Positions 34,688-42,101 of a stretch of DNA of 54,970 nucleotides are shown one piece after another. The DNA lies in NCBI RefSeq assembly GCF_003003075.1, contig NZ_PVTX01000016.1:1-54970 (forward strand), written 5' to 3'. The DNA is from Isoptericola halotolerans (GTDB lineage Bacteria; Actinomycetota; Actinomycetes; Actinomycetales; Cellulomonadaceae). A model generated the notes under the pieces. That model was not told the origin of the DNA. It saw only the letters and a program-made list of their open reading frames with translations, and did not search any database. Every line of letters begins with the position of its first letter. The stretch's first letter is position 1. The position numbers were made by a program, and so were the translations under genes.

Positions 34688-36828
34688 GCGCACGGGACGA
34701 GGCGTCGCACTGGCTGCGCACGCACCTCGCGGACCTGCACACCGGCCTGGACGCACTGCTCGCCGAGGCCGACCGCATCGACTCCTGGGGCGCGCACCTG
34801 GCCGAGCGCACGCTGGCCGGCGGGCGCCTGCTCGTGGCCGGCAACGGGGGCAGCGCCGCCGAGGCGCAGCACCTCACGGCCGAGCTGGTGGGCCGGTTCG
34901 AGCGGGAGCGGGTGCCGTTGTCGGCGATCGCCCTGCACGCGGAGACCTCGTCGCTGACCGCCCTGGTCAACGACTACGGGCCCGACGAGATGTTCGCCCG
35001 GCAGGTCGCCGCCCACGGACGGTCGGGCGACGTCCTCGTCCTGCTGTCGACGTCGGGCCGGAGCGCGAACGTGGTGGCGGCGGCCCGGGCCGCGCGCGAG
35101 CGCGGCATCACCACGTGGGCGCTGACCGGGCCGGCGCCGAGCCCCCTCGCTCAGGAGTGCGACGACACCATGGCGCTGCCCGGTCGCTCCACCTCGACCG
35201 TCCAGGAGCTGCACCTGTCCGTGGCGCACGCCCTGTGCGCCGCCGTCGACGCCCACCTGCGGCACGACGTCACGGCCGAGCCCGGCGCGCAGGACGGGAC
35301 GCACGCGCCGCACGACGGGCGGCCCCGCGTGGTCGTCGTCGGCGACGTCCTGCTCGACCGGGACGTCGACGGCCAGGTCACCAGGTTCTCGCCCGACGGC
35401 CCCGTGCCCGTCGTCGACACGCTCGGCGTGCGGAGCAGCCCCGGTGGCGCGGGACTGGCGGCCGTCCTCGCGGCCGACGCCGCGAAGGTCCGGGTGCTCG
35501 CACCGTTCGCCCCCGACCCCGGGGGGCGCGAGCTGCGCAACCTCCTGCGCCCGACGGTCGAGATCGTCGAGGTGCCCCAGGAGGGCGGCACGCGCCGCAA
35601 GACCCGGGTGCGCTCGGGGGGCCAGACGATGGTCCGGGTCGACGACGGCGGACCCGCCGTCCCGCGCGACGTCCCGGTGGAGCGGGTCCGGGAGGCGCTC
35701 TCGGACGCCGACGCCGTGCTGGTCTCCGACTACGGCGCGGGCACCACGCTCCCCGGCCCGCTGCGCGACGCCGTCGCCGCGGCGGCGGCCGACCGGCCCG
35801 TGGTCTGGGACCCGCACCCCCGGGGCGGCGCGCCGGTGCCGGGCGTGACGCTCGTGACGCCCAACCATGCCGAGGCGCTCGGCGCCGCCGAGGACCTCGG
35901 CCTGACCGTGGTGGCCGACGACCCCGGCGGACTGGCCCAGTCGCTCGCCCGCGCCTGGGAGGCCGAGGCGGTCTGCCTCACCCTCGGTGACCGGGGCGCC
36001 TACCTGGCGCGCGCGACCGGCGAGAGCGCCTACGTGCCCGCCGAGGCCGTCGCCGGCGATCCCTGCGGCGCGGGCGACCGGTTCGCGGCCACGGCAGCCG
36101 TCGAGCTCGCGCGCGGCACGTCCGTGGTCGACGTGGTGAACCGGGCGGTGCACGCCGCCACGGCCTGGGTCGCCGAGGGCGGCGCCGAGGGGTACCGCCG
36201 CCGGGCGGCTCTCGCCGGGCCGGGCGGGGCCGCGCACGGGTCCACGCCCGGGTCCACGCACGAGTCCGACGTGGGCACCGACGGCGGCTCCGGCGCCCGG
36301 TCGGGGTCGGGCACCACCGAGCGCACCCCGGAGAGCGTCGCCGCAAGGCTGCGGTCCGACGGCGGGACCGTCGTCGCGACCGGGGGCTGCTTCGACATCC
36401 TGCACGCCGGGCACGTCGCCACGCTCGAGGCCGCCGCACGGCTGGGTGACCACCTCGTGGTGCTGCTCAACGGCGACGACTCGGTCCGGCGGCTCAAGGG
36501 TGAGGGCAGGCCCGTCGTGGGGGCCGCCGACCGCGCCCGGGTGCTCTCGGCGCTGGACTGCGTGGCCGACGTCGTCGTCTTCGACGAGGACGACCCCACG
36601 ACCGTCCTCGACCGGCTCCGCCCCGACGTGTGGGCCAAGGGCGGCGACTACACCCGCCGACCGCTGCCGGAGGCCGAGACGGTCCGCCGGCACGGCGGCC
36701 GGGTGGTCCTGCTGCCGTTCGTCGAGGGCAGGTCGACCACCTCGATCCTGGACCGGGCACCCCGGTCCGCACGACCCGCGGCGCCCGACCGGGCGCCGGC
36801 CACCACCACGAGGGAGGCACGAGCATGA
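34684..36828 (+). CDS. Trifunctional ADP-heptose enzyme: GmhA isomerase, HldE kinase and HldE nucleotidylyltransferase in one chain
   Basis: 714 residues in three parts. Residues 1-195 are a SIS-domain sedoheptulose-7-phosphate isomerase (GNGGSAAEAQHLTAELVGRF, LSTSGRSANV, and QELHLSVAH with the catalytic His pair). Residues 214-505 are a PfkB kinase making heptose-1,7-bisphosphate (SPGGAG, PCGAGDRFAA with catalytic Asp465). Residues 563-690 are a nucleotidylyltransferase (TGGCFDILHAGHV with the HxGH site, NGDDSVRRLKGEGRP, AKGGDYT). An Asp/Gly/Ser/Thr-rich linker (about 510-550) joins kinase and transferase. With the GmhB part of the neighbouring fusion this covers sedoheptulose-7-P to ADP-D-glycero-beta-D-manno-heptose. 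Four-base overlap upstream. Confidence 0.93.
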   Translation: MSARDEASHWLRTHLADLHTGLDALLAEADRIDSWGAHLAERTLAGGRLLVAGNGGSAAEAQHLTAELVGRFERERVPLSAIALHAETSSLTALVNDYGPDEMFARQVAAHGRSGDVLVLLSTSGRSANVVAAARAARERGITTWALTGPAPSPLAQECDDTMALPGRSTSTVQELHLSVAHALCAAVDAHLRHDVTAEPGAQDGTHAPHDGRPRVVVVGDVLLDRDVDGQVTRFSPDGPVPVVDTLGVRSSPGGAGLAAVLAADAAKVRVLAPFAPDPGGRELRNLLRPTVEIVEVPQEGGTRRKTRVRSGGQTMVRVDDGGPAVPRDVPVERVREALSDADAVLVSDYGAGTTLPGPLRDAVAAAAADRPVVWDPHPRGGAPVPGVTLVTPNHAEALGAAEDLGLTVVADDPGGLAQSLARAWEAEAVCLTLGDRGAYLARATGESAYVPAEAVAGDPCGAGDRFAATAAVELARGTSVVDVVNRAVHAATAWVAEGGAEGYRRRAALAGPGGAAHGSTPGSTHESDVGTDGGSGARSGSGTTERTPESVAARLRSDGGTVVATGGCFDILHAGHVATLEAAARLGDHLVVLLNGDDSVRRLKGEGRPVVGAADRARVLSALDCVADVVVFDEDDPTTVLDRLRPDVWAKGGDYTRRPLPEAETVRRHGGRVVLLPFVEGRSTTSILDRAPRSARPAAPDRAPATTTREARA

Positions 36829-37550
36829 CCGACGCCACCGCACCGCCCACCGAGACCCCGGTTCCTCGGGAGCTGGGCACCGTCTACGTGACCGGCGGCT
36901 CCAGCGGCCTCGGTGCCGCGCTGGTCGAGGCCGTCACCGCCGCCGGCGGCAAGCCCGTCGTCCTCGACCGCGTCCCGCCGTCGGCGGAGGTGCCCCACGC
37001 CGTGGTCGACCTGGCCGACAGCGCCGCCGCGGCCGACGCCGTCGAGCGGCTCGCCGTGGAGGTCGGGCCGCCCGACGCCGTGGTGACCGCCGCCGGGACG
37101 GACGCCTGCGGCCCGCTCGCCGAGATCTCCGTCGAGCACTGGGAGCGTGTCGTCCGGGTCAACCTCCTGGGCACGGTCGCCGTCGTGCGGGCCGCACTGC
37201 CCTTTCTCGAGCAGCGGCGGGGCACCGTCGTGACCGTCGCCTCGACGCTGGGTCTCAAGGGTGTCTCCGACGCCACCGCCTACTGCGCCTCGAAGTTCGG
37301 GGTGCGGGGGTTCTCGCAGGCGTTGGCCGCCGAGCTCGCCGGGCGGGTCGGCGTCACCTGCCTCGTGCCGGGCGGGATGCGCACCGCGTTCTTCGACGGA
37401 CGCCCGGAGCAGTACAAGCCCGGCCCGGACGCCGACCTCGCCGATCCCCGGGCCACCGCGGCAGCCGCCGTCACGGCCCTGCGCCAGCCCGTCGGCGTCG
37501 AGATCCGCGAGATGCTGGTGGCCGCCTCGGGCGAGTCGTCGTGGCCCTGA
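36825..37550 (+). CDS. Classical short-chain dehydrogenase/reductase
   Basis: 241 residues. Cofactor motif TGGSSGLG is near residue 24. Catalytic Ser lies in VASTLGLKG and the Tyr-Lys pair in AYCASKFG. The C-terminus is standard for the classical SDR family. It occupies the place where an HldD epimerase would be expected, but it is a classical, not extended, SDR and lacks HldD features. It may instead oxidise or reduce the sugar ring. ATG 36825 overlaps the heptose-enzyme stop by four bases. Confidence 0.88.
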   Translation: MTDATAPPTETPVPRELGTVYVTGGSSGLGAALVEAVTAAGGKPVVLDRVPPSAEVPHAVVDLADSAAAADAVERLAVEVGPPDAVVTAAGTDACGPLAEISVEHWERVVRVNLLGTVAVVRAALPFLEQRRGTVVTVASTLGLKGVSDATAYCASKFGVRGFSQALAAELAGRVGVTCLVPGGMRTAFFDGRPEQYKPGPDADLADPRATAAAAVTALRQPVGVEIREMLVAASGESSWP

Positions 37551-38539
37551 GCCCGCAGGGCAGCGTCCTGGTCCTGCGCGCGCTGGGGCTCGGTGACGCC
37601 GTGACCGGCGTGCCCGCCCTGCGGGGCGTGCGCCGGGCCTGGCCCCGTCGGCGGATCCTGCTGGCGGGGCCGTCCGCCACCGGCGAGTGGCTGCGCGGCC
37701 TGGGCCTGGTCGACGAGGTGCTGCCGACGTCGGGCCTGGACTCGCCCGAGTGGCCGCACGGCGTGCTGGACGCCGGGCGCCACGGCCTGGTGGCGGTGAA
37801 CCTGCACGGCTCCGGCCCGCAGAGCCACCGGCTGCTGCGCTCGGTGCGGCCGGCACGGCTGGTCGCCTTCGCCGACGCCGTCACCGGCACTCCGGGCCCC
37901 GCGTGGGACGACGACGAGCACGAGGTGGACCGGTGGTGCCGGCTGGTGCGCGACGCCGGCGGCGCGTGCGGGCGGCCCGACCTGCGGCTCGAGGGCACGG
38001 GTCCGCCGGGCCACCACGTCGTCGTGCACCCCGGGGCCGCGTCCCCCGCGCGGCGCTGGCCGGAGCACCGGTACGCCGCCGTGGTGCGGCACCTGACCGG
38101 ACGAGGTGCCGACGTCCTGGTCACCGGGGGTCCCGCGGAGTCCGGGACGTGCTCCCGTGTGGCCGCCGCGGCCTCCGGCCCGGGCACCGCCACCAGCCTC
38201 GCCGGGCACCTCGACGTCCCCGCGCTCGCACGAACCGTCGCCGCGGCGCGGCTCGTGGTGTGCGGGGACACGGGGGTCGGCCATCTCGCCACCGCGTTCG
38301 GCACGGCGTCGGTCCACCTGTTCGGGCCCACACCACCGCACCGCTGGGGCCCGTCGGTCGACCAGGACCGCCACGTCGTCCTGTGGCACGGGGAGGCCGG
38401 GTACGTCGGCGACCCCCACGGGAGCGCGGTGGACCCCGCCCTCGCGAGCATCCGCACCGAGGAGGTGGTCGACGCCGTCGACCACCTCCTCCAGAGGGCA
38501 CCGGTCGGGGTGCCCACCGACGAGGAGGAGCAGAGATGA
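37541..38539 (+). CDS. Family 9 glycosyltransferase (heptosyltransferase-like), second copy
   Basis: 332 residues. VLVLRALGLGDAVTGVPALR opens the protein with the GT9 Gly-Asp pair. The C-terminal domain has VVHPGAASPARRWP, VTGGPAESG and CGDTGVGHLATAFGTASVHL, followed by FGPTPPHRWGP, the usual GT9 donor loop. GTG 37541 overlaps the SDR stop by ten bases. Two GT9 enzymes suggest two heptose transfers, or transfer to two acceptors. The donor is inferred. Confidence 0.86.
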   Translation: MALSPQGSVLVLRALGLGDAVTGVPALRGVRRAWPRRRILLAGPSATGEWLRGLGLVDEVLPTSGLDSPEWPHGVLDAGRHGLVAVNLHGSGPQSHRLLRSVRPARLVAFADAVTGTPGPAWDDDEHEVDRWCRLVRDAGGACGRPDLRLEGTGPPGHHVVVHPGAASPARRWPEHRYAAVVRHLTGRGADVLVTGGPAESGTCSRVAAAASGPGTATSLAGHLDVPALARTVAAARLVVCGDTGVGHLATAFGTASVHLFGPTPPHRWGPSVDQDRHVVLWHGEAGYVGDPHGSAVDPALASIRTEEVVDAVDHLLQRAPVGVPTDEEEQR

Positions 38540-38958
38540 GACATGACCAGGTCGTGCAGTGGGTGGACCGCTACGAGCGCGCATGGCGCGAGAACGACGC
38601 CGGGGCCGTGGCGGACCTGTTCACCCCTGAAGCCTCCTACGCCCGCTCGCCGTACGAGCGGGCGCTGCTGGGCCAGGCCAGCATCCAGGACTTCTGGACG
38701 ACCGACGCCGGCGCGACGTTCACGATGACGGCCGAGCCCGTGGCCGTCGACGGCGTCACCGCGGTGGTGCGCGTGGGGGTGCACTACACCGCACCGGAGT
38801 CCCAGGAGTACAAGAACCTCTGGGTCCTGCGCTTCGCCGACGACGGCCGGGTGGCCGACTTCGAGGAGTGGCCGTTCTGGCCGGGGCGTCCCTACAGCGC
38901 CGGCGGCGGGGCGAGCGACGAGGCTCCGGTCGAGCCCGGGCCGACGCCGGAGATCTGA
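38536..38958 (+). CDS. SnoaL/NTF2-like small protein
   Basis: 140 residues with the NTF2-fold pattern: an amphipathic N-terminal helix (QWVDRYERAWRENDAGAVAD), LFTPEASYARSPYE, and beta strands ending LWVLRFADDGRVADFEEWPF. No catalytic set that I recognise. Last gene of the overlapping series; ATG 38536 overlaps the GT9 stop (ATGA). Its final 67 bases are antiparallel to the end of the fused epimerase-dehydrogenase gene. A role in glycan modification is only suggested by position. Confidence 0.82.
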   Translation: MRHDQVVQWVDRYERAWRENDAGAVADLFTPEASYARSPYERALLGQASIQDFWTTDAGATFTMTAEPVAVDGVTAVVRVGVHYTAPESQEYKNLWVLRFADDGRVADFEEWPFWPGRPYSAGGGASDEAPVEPGPTPEI

Positions 38959-41273
38959 CCCGTCGGGCGGCCGAGAGCGTCCACGGACCAGCCGGCCGCC
39001 CGCCAGGGGCCGGGGTCCACGGCGTTGCGCGTGTCCACCAGCCGGCGGTGCCGGACCAGCTCGCCCGCGCGGTGCGGGTCGAGCCGGACGTACTCCTCCC
39101 ACGCGGTGGCCAGCACGACCACGTCCGCCGCACGCAGCGCCTCGTCCACGTCCACCTGGAACCCGAGGGCCGGGTGGTGCTCCTGCGCGTGCGCCACGGC
39201 CTGCGGGTCGGTCACGACGACCCGGGCGCCACCCTCGGCCAGGCGCTCGGCGAGCTCCAGAGCGGGTGACGACCGGACGTCGTCGGACTCCGGCTTGAAG
39301 GCCGCTCCGAGCACCGTGACCCGGGCGCCGGCGAGCGTGCCGCCGCACGCCCGGCGCACGAGCGCCACGGCACGGGTGCAGGCACGGTCGTTGATGGCGT
39401 CCACGTGCTCGAGGAACTCGACCGCTGGACCGATCCCCAGCTCCCGTGCCCGGGCGAGGAACGCCCGGATGTCCTTCGGCAGGCACCCGCCGCCGAAGCC
39501 CAGCCCCACGCCCAGGTACTGCCCCCCGATGCGCGGGTCGTACGCCATGGTCCCGGCCAGCGCGACGGCGTCACCGCCGGAGGTCTCGCAGACCTCGGCC
39601 ATGGCGTTGACGAACGAGATCTTGGTCGCGAGGAACGCGTTGGCGGCCACCTTCGCCAGCTCGGCCGTGGCCAGGTCGGTCACCACCCGAGGTACGCCGG
39701 ACCCGACGAGCGGCGCGTACACCGCGTCCAGGCGTGCCGCCGCCGCGCGGCCGGCATCGCCCGTGCCCACGCCGTACACCAACCTGTCGGGGCGCAGCGT
39801 GTCGGCGACGGCATGGCCTTCGCGCAGGAACTCGGGGTTCCACACCAGGTCCGCCCCGTGTGCGCGCACCCGGTCGGCGACGCGCGGCGCCGTGCCCACC
39901 GGGACGGTCGACTTGCCGACCACCAGGTCGCCGGCGCGCAGGTGCGGCAGGAGGCACTCGACGGCCTCGTCCAGGTGGCGCAGGTCCGCCTCCCCGGAGC
40001 CGGCACGCTGGGGGGTGCCCACGCACACGAAGTGCACGTCGCACCCCTGCACGTCCGCCGTGTCGGACGAGAACCGGAGCCGTCCGGCCCGGCGTCCCTC
40101 GTCGAGCAGCTCCACCAGCTCGGGTTCGTAGAAGGGCGCGCGCCCGGCGGACAGCGTCGCGACGCGCGCCTCGTCGACGTCGATGCCGACCACGTCGTGC
40201 CCCAGCCGGGCGAGCGACGCGGCGTGCACGGCACCGAGGTACCCGCAGCCGATGACCGACACGCGCCGCCCGTGGGGACCGGCCGGTGCGGCCGCGTCGG
40301 TGTCGTCGTGCTCACGGAACCACTCGACCGTGCGGGCGAGGCCCTCGCGCCAGGGGGTCCGGGCGCGCCACCCGAGCACCTCCCGGGCGAGCGAGACGTC
40401 CGGCCGGCGGCGGACCGGGTCGTCCTGCGGGAGGTCGACGTGGCGCGTCCCGGCCGTGGAGCCGGTCGCGGCGAGGACGTCCCGCGCCACCTCCGCGACC
40501 GACAGCTCCTCGGGGTTGCCGAGGTTCATCGGCCCGGTGTGGCCGCTCGCGGCGAAGGCGAGGATGCCCTCCACGAGGTCGTCGACGTAGCAGACGGACC
40601 GTGTCTGGGACCCGTCACCCGCCACCGTGAGCGGTTCTCCCGCGAGCGCCTGCCGCACGAAGGTCGGCACCATCCGGCCGTCGTTCCCGCGCATCCGCGG
40701 ACCGTAGGTGTTGAAGATCCGGACGATGCCGGTGTCGACGCCGCGGTCGCCGCGGAACGCCGTCGTGAGCGCCTCGGAGAACCGTTTGGCCTCGTCGTAG
40801 ACGCTGCGGGGGCCGACGGGGTTCACGTGGCCCCAGTAGTCCTCGCGCTGCGGATGGGTCTCGGGGTCGCCGTACACCTCGGAGGTGGAGGCCAGCACGA
40901 ACCGTGCCCCGCAGGACTGCGCCAGCTCGAGGGCGTGCCGGGTGCCGACGGAGCCCACGTCGAGGGTCTCGATCGGCCGCTCGAGGTAGTCGACCGGGGA
41001 GGCCGGCGACGCGAGGTGCAGCACCAGGTCCACGTCGCGGGGCGCCCTCTCACCCAGCGGGACGGGGCCCTGGGTGATGTCGGCGCGCACCAGGCCGAAC
41101 CCCGGGTCGCCGACGAGGTGGGCGACGTTCGCGGCGGCTCCGCTCGACAGGTCGTCCACGCAGACGACGGCGGTGCCGGCACGCAGCAGGGCCTCGCACA
41201 CATGGCTGCCGACGAAGCCGGCACCGCCCGTGACGACCGCACGGTGGAAGGTGGGGGCGGGACGCTCGCTCAT
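38892..41273 (-). CDS. Fused UDP-glucuronate decarboxylase (UXS-like) and UDP-glucose 6-dehydrogenase
   Basis: 793 residues. Residues 8-322 are an extended SDR of the UDP-xylose-synthase type (TGGAGFVGSHVCEALL, STSEVYGDP, Tyr159/Lys163 in SVYDEAKR, FNTYGPRM). Residues 336-770 are a UDP-glucose dehydrogenase (VIGCGYLGAVHAASLARLGH, WNPEFLREG, catalytic Cys597 in GFGGGCLPKD). The chain could turn UDP-glucose into UDP-glucuronate and then UDP-xylose. The order is reversed relative to pathway order. ATG 41273 overlaps the upstream small gene's stop (ATGA). Convergent with the glycan operon it probably feeds. Confidence 0.92.
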   Translation of the reverse strand: MSERPAPTFHRAVVTGGAGFVGSHVCEALLRAGTAVVCVDDLSSGAAANVAHLVGDPGFGLVRADITQGPVPLGERAPRDVDLVLHLASPASPVDYLERPIETLDVGSVGTRHALELAQSCGARFVLASTSEVYGDPETHPQREDYWGHVNPVGPRSVYDEAKRFSEALTTAFRGDRGVDTGIVRIFNTYGPRMRGNDGRMVPTFVRQALAGEPLTVAGDGSQTRSVCYVDDLVEGILAFAASGHTGPMNLGNPEELSVAEVARDVLAATGSTAGTRHVDLPQDDPVRRRPDVSLAREVLGWRARTPWREGLARTVEWFREHDDTDAAAPAGPHGRRVSVIGCGYLGAVHAASLARLGHDVVGIDVDEARVATLSAGRAPFYEPELVELLDEGRRAGRLRFSSDTADVQGCDVHFVCVGTPQRAGSGEADLRHLDEAVECLLPHLRAGDLVVGKSTVPVGTAPRVADRVRAHGADLVWNPEFLREGHAVADTLRPDRLVYGVGTGDAGRAAAARLDAVYAPLVGSGVPRVVTDLATAELAKVAANAFLATKISFVNAMAEVCETSGGDAVALAGTMAYDPRIGGQYLGVGLGFGGGCLPKDIRAFLARARELGIGPAVEFLEHVDAINDRACTRAVALVRRACGGTLAGARVTVLGAAFKPESDDVRSSPALELAERLAEGGARVVVTDPQAVAHAQEHHPALGFQVDVDEALRAADVVVLATAWEEYVRLDPHRAGELVRHRRLVDTRNAVDPGPWRAAGWSVDALGRPTGQISGVGPGSTGASSLAPPPAL

Positions 41274-41551
41274 CGCCGCACGAGCTTCGCGAACGTGCTG
41301 CCACCGCCGTCGGCGCGCTGCGGCTGGTAGAGGAACGCCAGGCCGGCGTCCTCGAACTTCTCGAACCACGTGTCCCAGTCGACGTGCTCCAGCTGGTCCT
41401 CGCCCGTGCCGCCGGGGAAGTCGATCCGCAGCACGCCGGCCTCGTCACCGTGCTCCGTGCCGCGCACGCTCGCCGGTGCCCCGCCGTTCTCCTCGACCCA
41501 GCTCCGGATCTCGTCGTGGTCGGTGGTCGTCCTGGTCTGTGAGTCCGACAT
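41270..41551 (-). CDS. Small conserved actinobacterial protein of unknown function
   Basis: 93 residues, soluble and acidic. A helical DHDEIRSWVEENGGAPASV segment leads to GVLRIDFPGG and a C-terminal WDTWFEKFEDAGLAFLYQ segment with FAKLVRR. I recognise this as a widespread short actinobacterial family, sometimes mislabelled as branching enzyme; no function is established. AGGAGGGG lies five bases before ATG 41551. The stop overlaps the next gene's start, so it is translated with the UXS-UGD fusion. Confidence 0.8.
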   Translation of the reverse strand: MSDSQTRTTTDHDEIRSWVEENGGAPASVRGTEHGDEAGVLRIDFPGGTGEDQLEHVDWDTWFEKFEDAGLAFLYQPQRADGGGSTFAKLVRR

Positions 41552-41745
41552 GGTCCCCTCCTGGGAAGTCACCCACGGCCTCGCTGCTGGACCCGGCACC
41601 GCTCACGCTGCCACCGTCCTCCCGGGCTCGCACGGCATGCCGCCGGCACGGGTTGCCTGCGCAGGACGACCTGCCAGGCTTCGAGGACGGGGCGGCGTCG
41701 GTCCAGGAGAGCGGCCGCGTCACGCCACGTGGTCAGGAGGCGAGC

Positions 41746-42012
41746 ATGAGCGAGCACACTGCCGACGAGCCGTTCGAGGATCCCGACGCGGACCTGGAGC
41801 AGCTCAACCCACGGACCGGGCCTTCCGCCCACCCGCCGCGTCCCGAGGACGACGACCAGGACGAGCGGGACGAGCGGGACGACCGGGACGACCGGGACGC
41901 CGAGCGCACACCGGGCACCGGGCCCGGACAACGGGTGCCCGGGCCGCACCCGCAGGAGGAGCCCGGCCCGGGCACCGGCCCGGGGCCGCGCTCCCCGGGC
42001 TCGCAGGGCTGA
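41746..42012 (+). CDS. Small disordered acidic protein
   Basis: 88 residues, nearly all Asp, Glu, Arg, Gly and Pro: DERDERDDRDDRD in the middle and GPGTGPGPRSPGS at the end, partly from 9-bp tandem repeats (GACGAGCGG, GACGACCGG). CAGGAGG lies five bases before ATG 41746, so translation is likely. No family recognised; probably intrinsically disordered. Divergent from the small gene at 41551 and ends at a strong hairpin. Confidence 0.65.
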   Translation: MSEHTADEPFEDPDADLEQLNPRTGPSAHPPRPEDDDQDERDERDDRDDRDAERTPGTGPGQRVPGPHPQEEPGPGTGPGPRSPGSQG

Positions 42013-42019
42013 GCACGCA

Positions 42020-42069
42020 GCGCACGAGCCGCCCCCGTCCGGGTTGCCGGGCGGGGGCGCCTCGTGCGC
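42020..42069. terminator. Long hairpin terminator
   Basis: GCGCACGAG and CGCCCCCG (42020-42037, one mismatch between the blocks) pair with CGGGGGCG and CTCGTGCGC (42052-42069) around a 14-base loop. It separates two convergent genes. Confidence 0.75.
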
Positions 42070-42092
42070 CGGGTGGCCTCGTGCGCCGGGTG
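42060..42092. repeat. 16-bp direct repeat
   Basis: CCTCGTGCGCCGGGTG occurs at 42060-42075 and again, identically, at 42077-42092, one base apart. The first copy overlaps the 3' arm of the hairpin terminator. Confidence 0.85.
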
Positions 42093-42101
42093 CTCGACGG
42101 G

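Noticed and set aside
28080-38958. Glycan operon read as a natural-product biosynthetic cluster
   Set aside because: No polyketide, peptide or aminocoumarin-type core enzymes are present; two GT9, GT4 and UDP-sugar enzymes fit a surface glycan better. Kept only as a weak alternative because of the carbamoyltransferase and SnoaL-like protein.
41855-41890. 9-bp tandem repeats GACGAGCGG/GACGACCGG
   Set aside because: They simply encode the disordered Asp-Glu-Arg stretch of the small acidic protein; no sign of a separate element.
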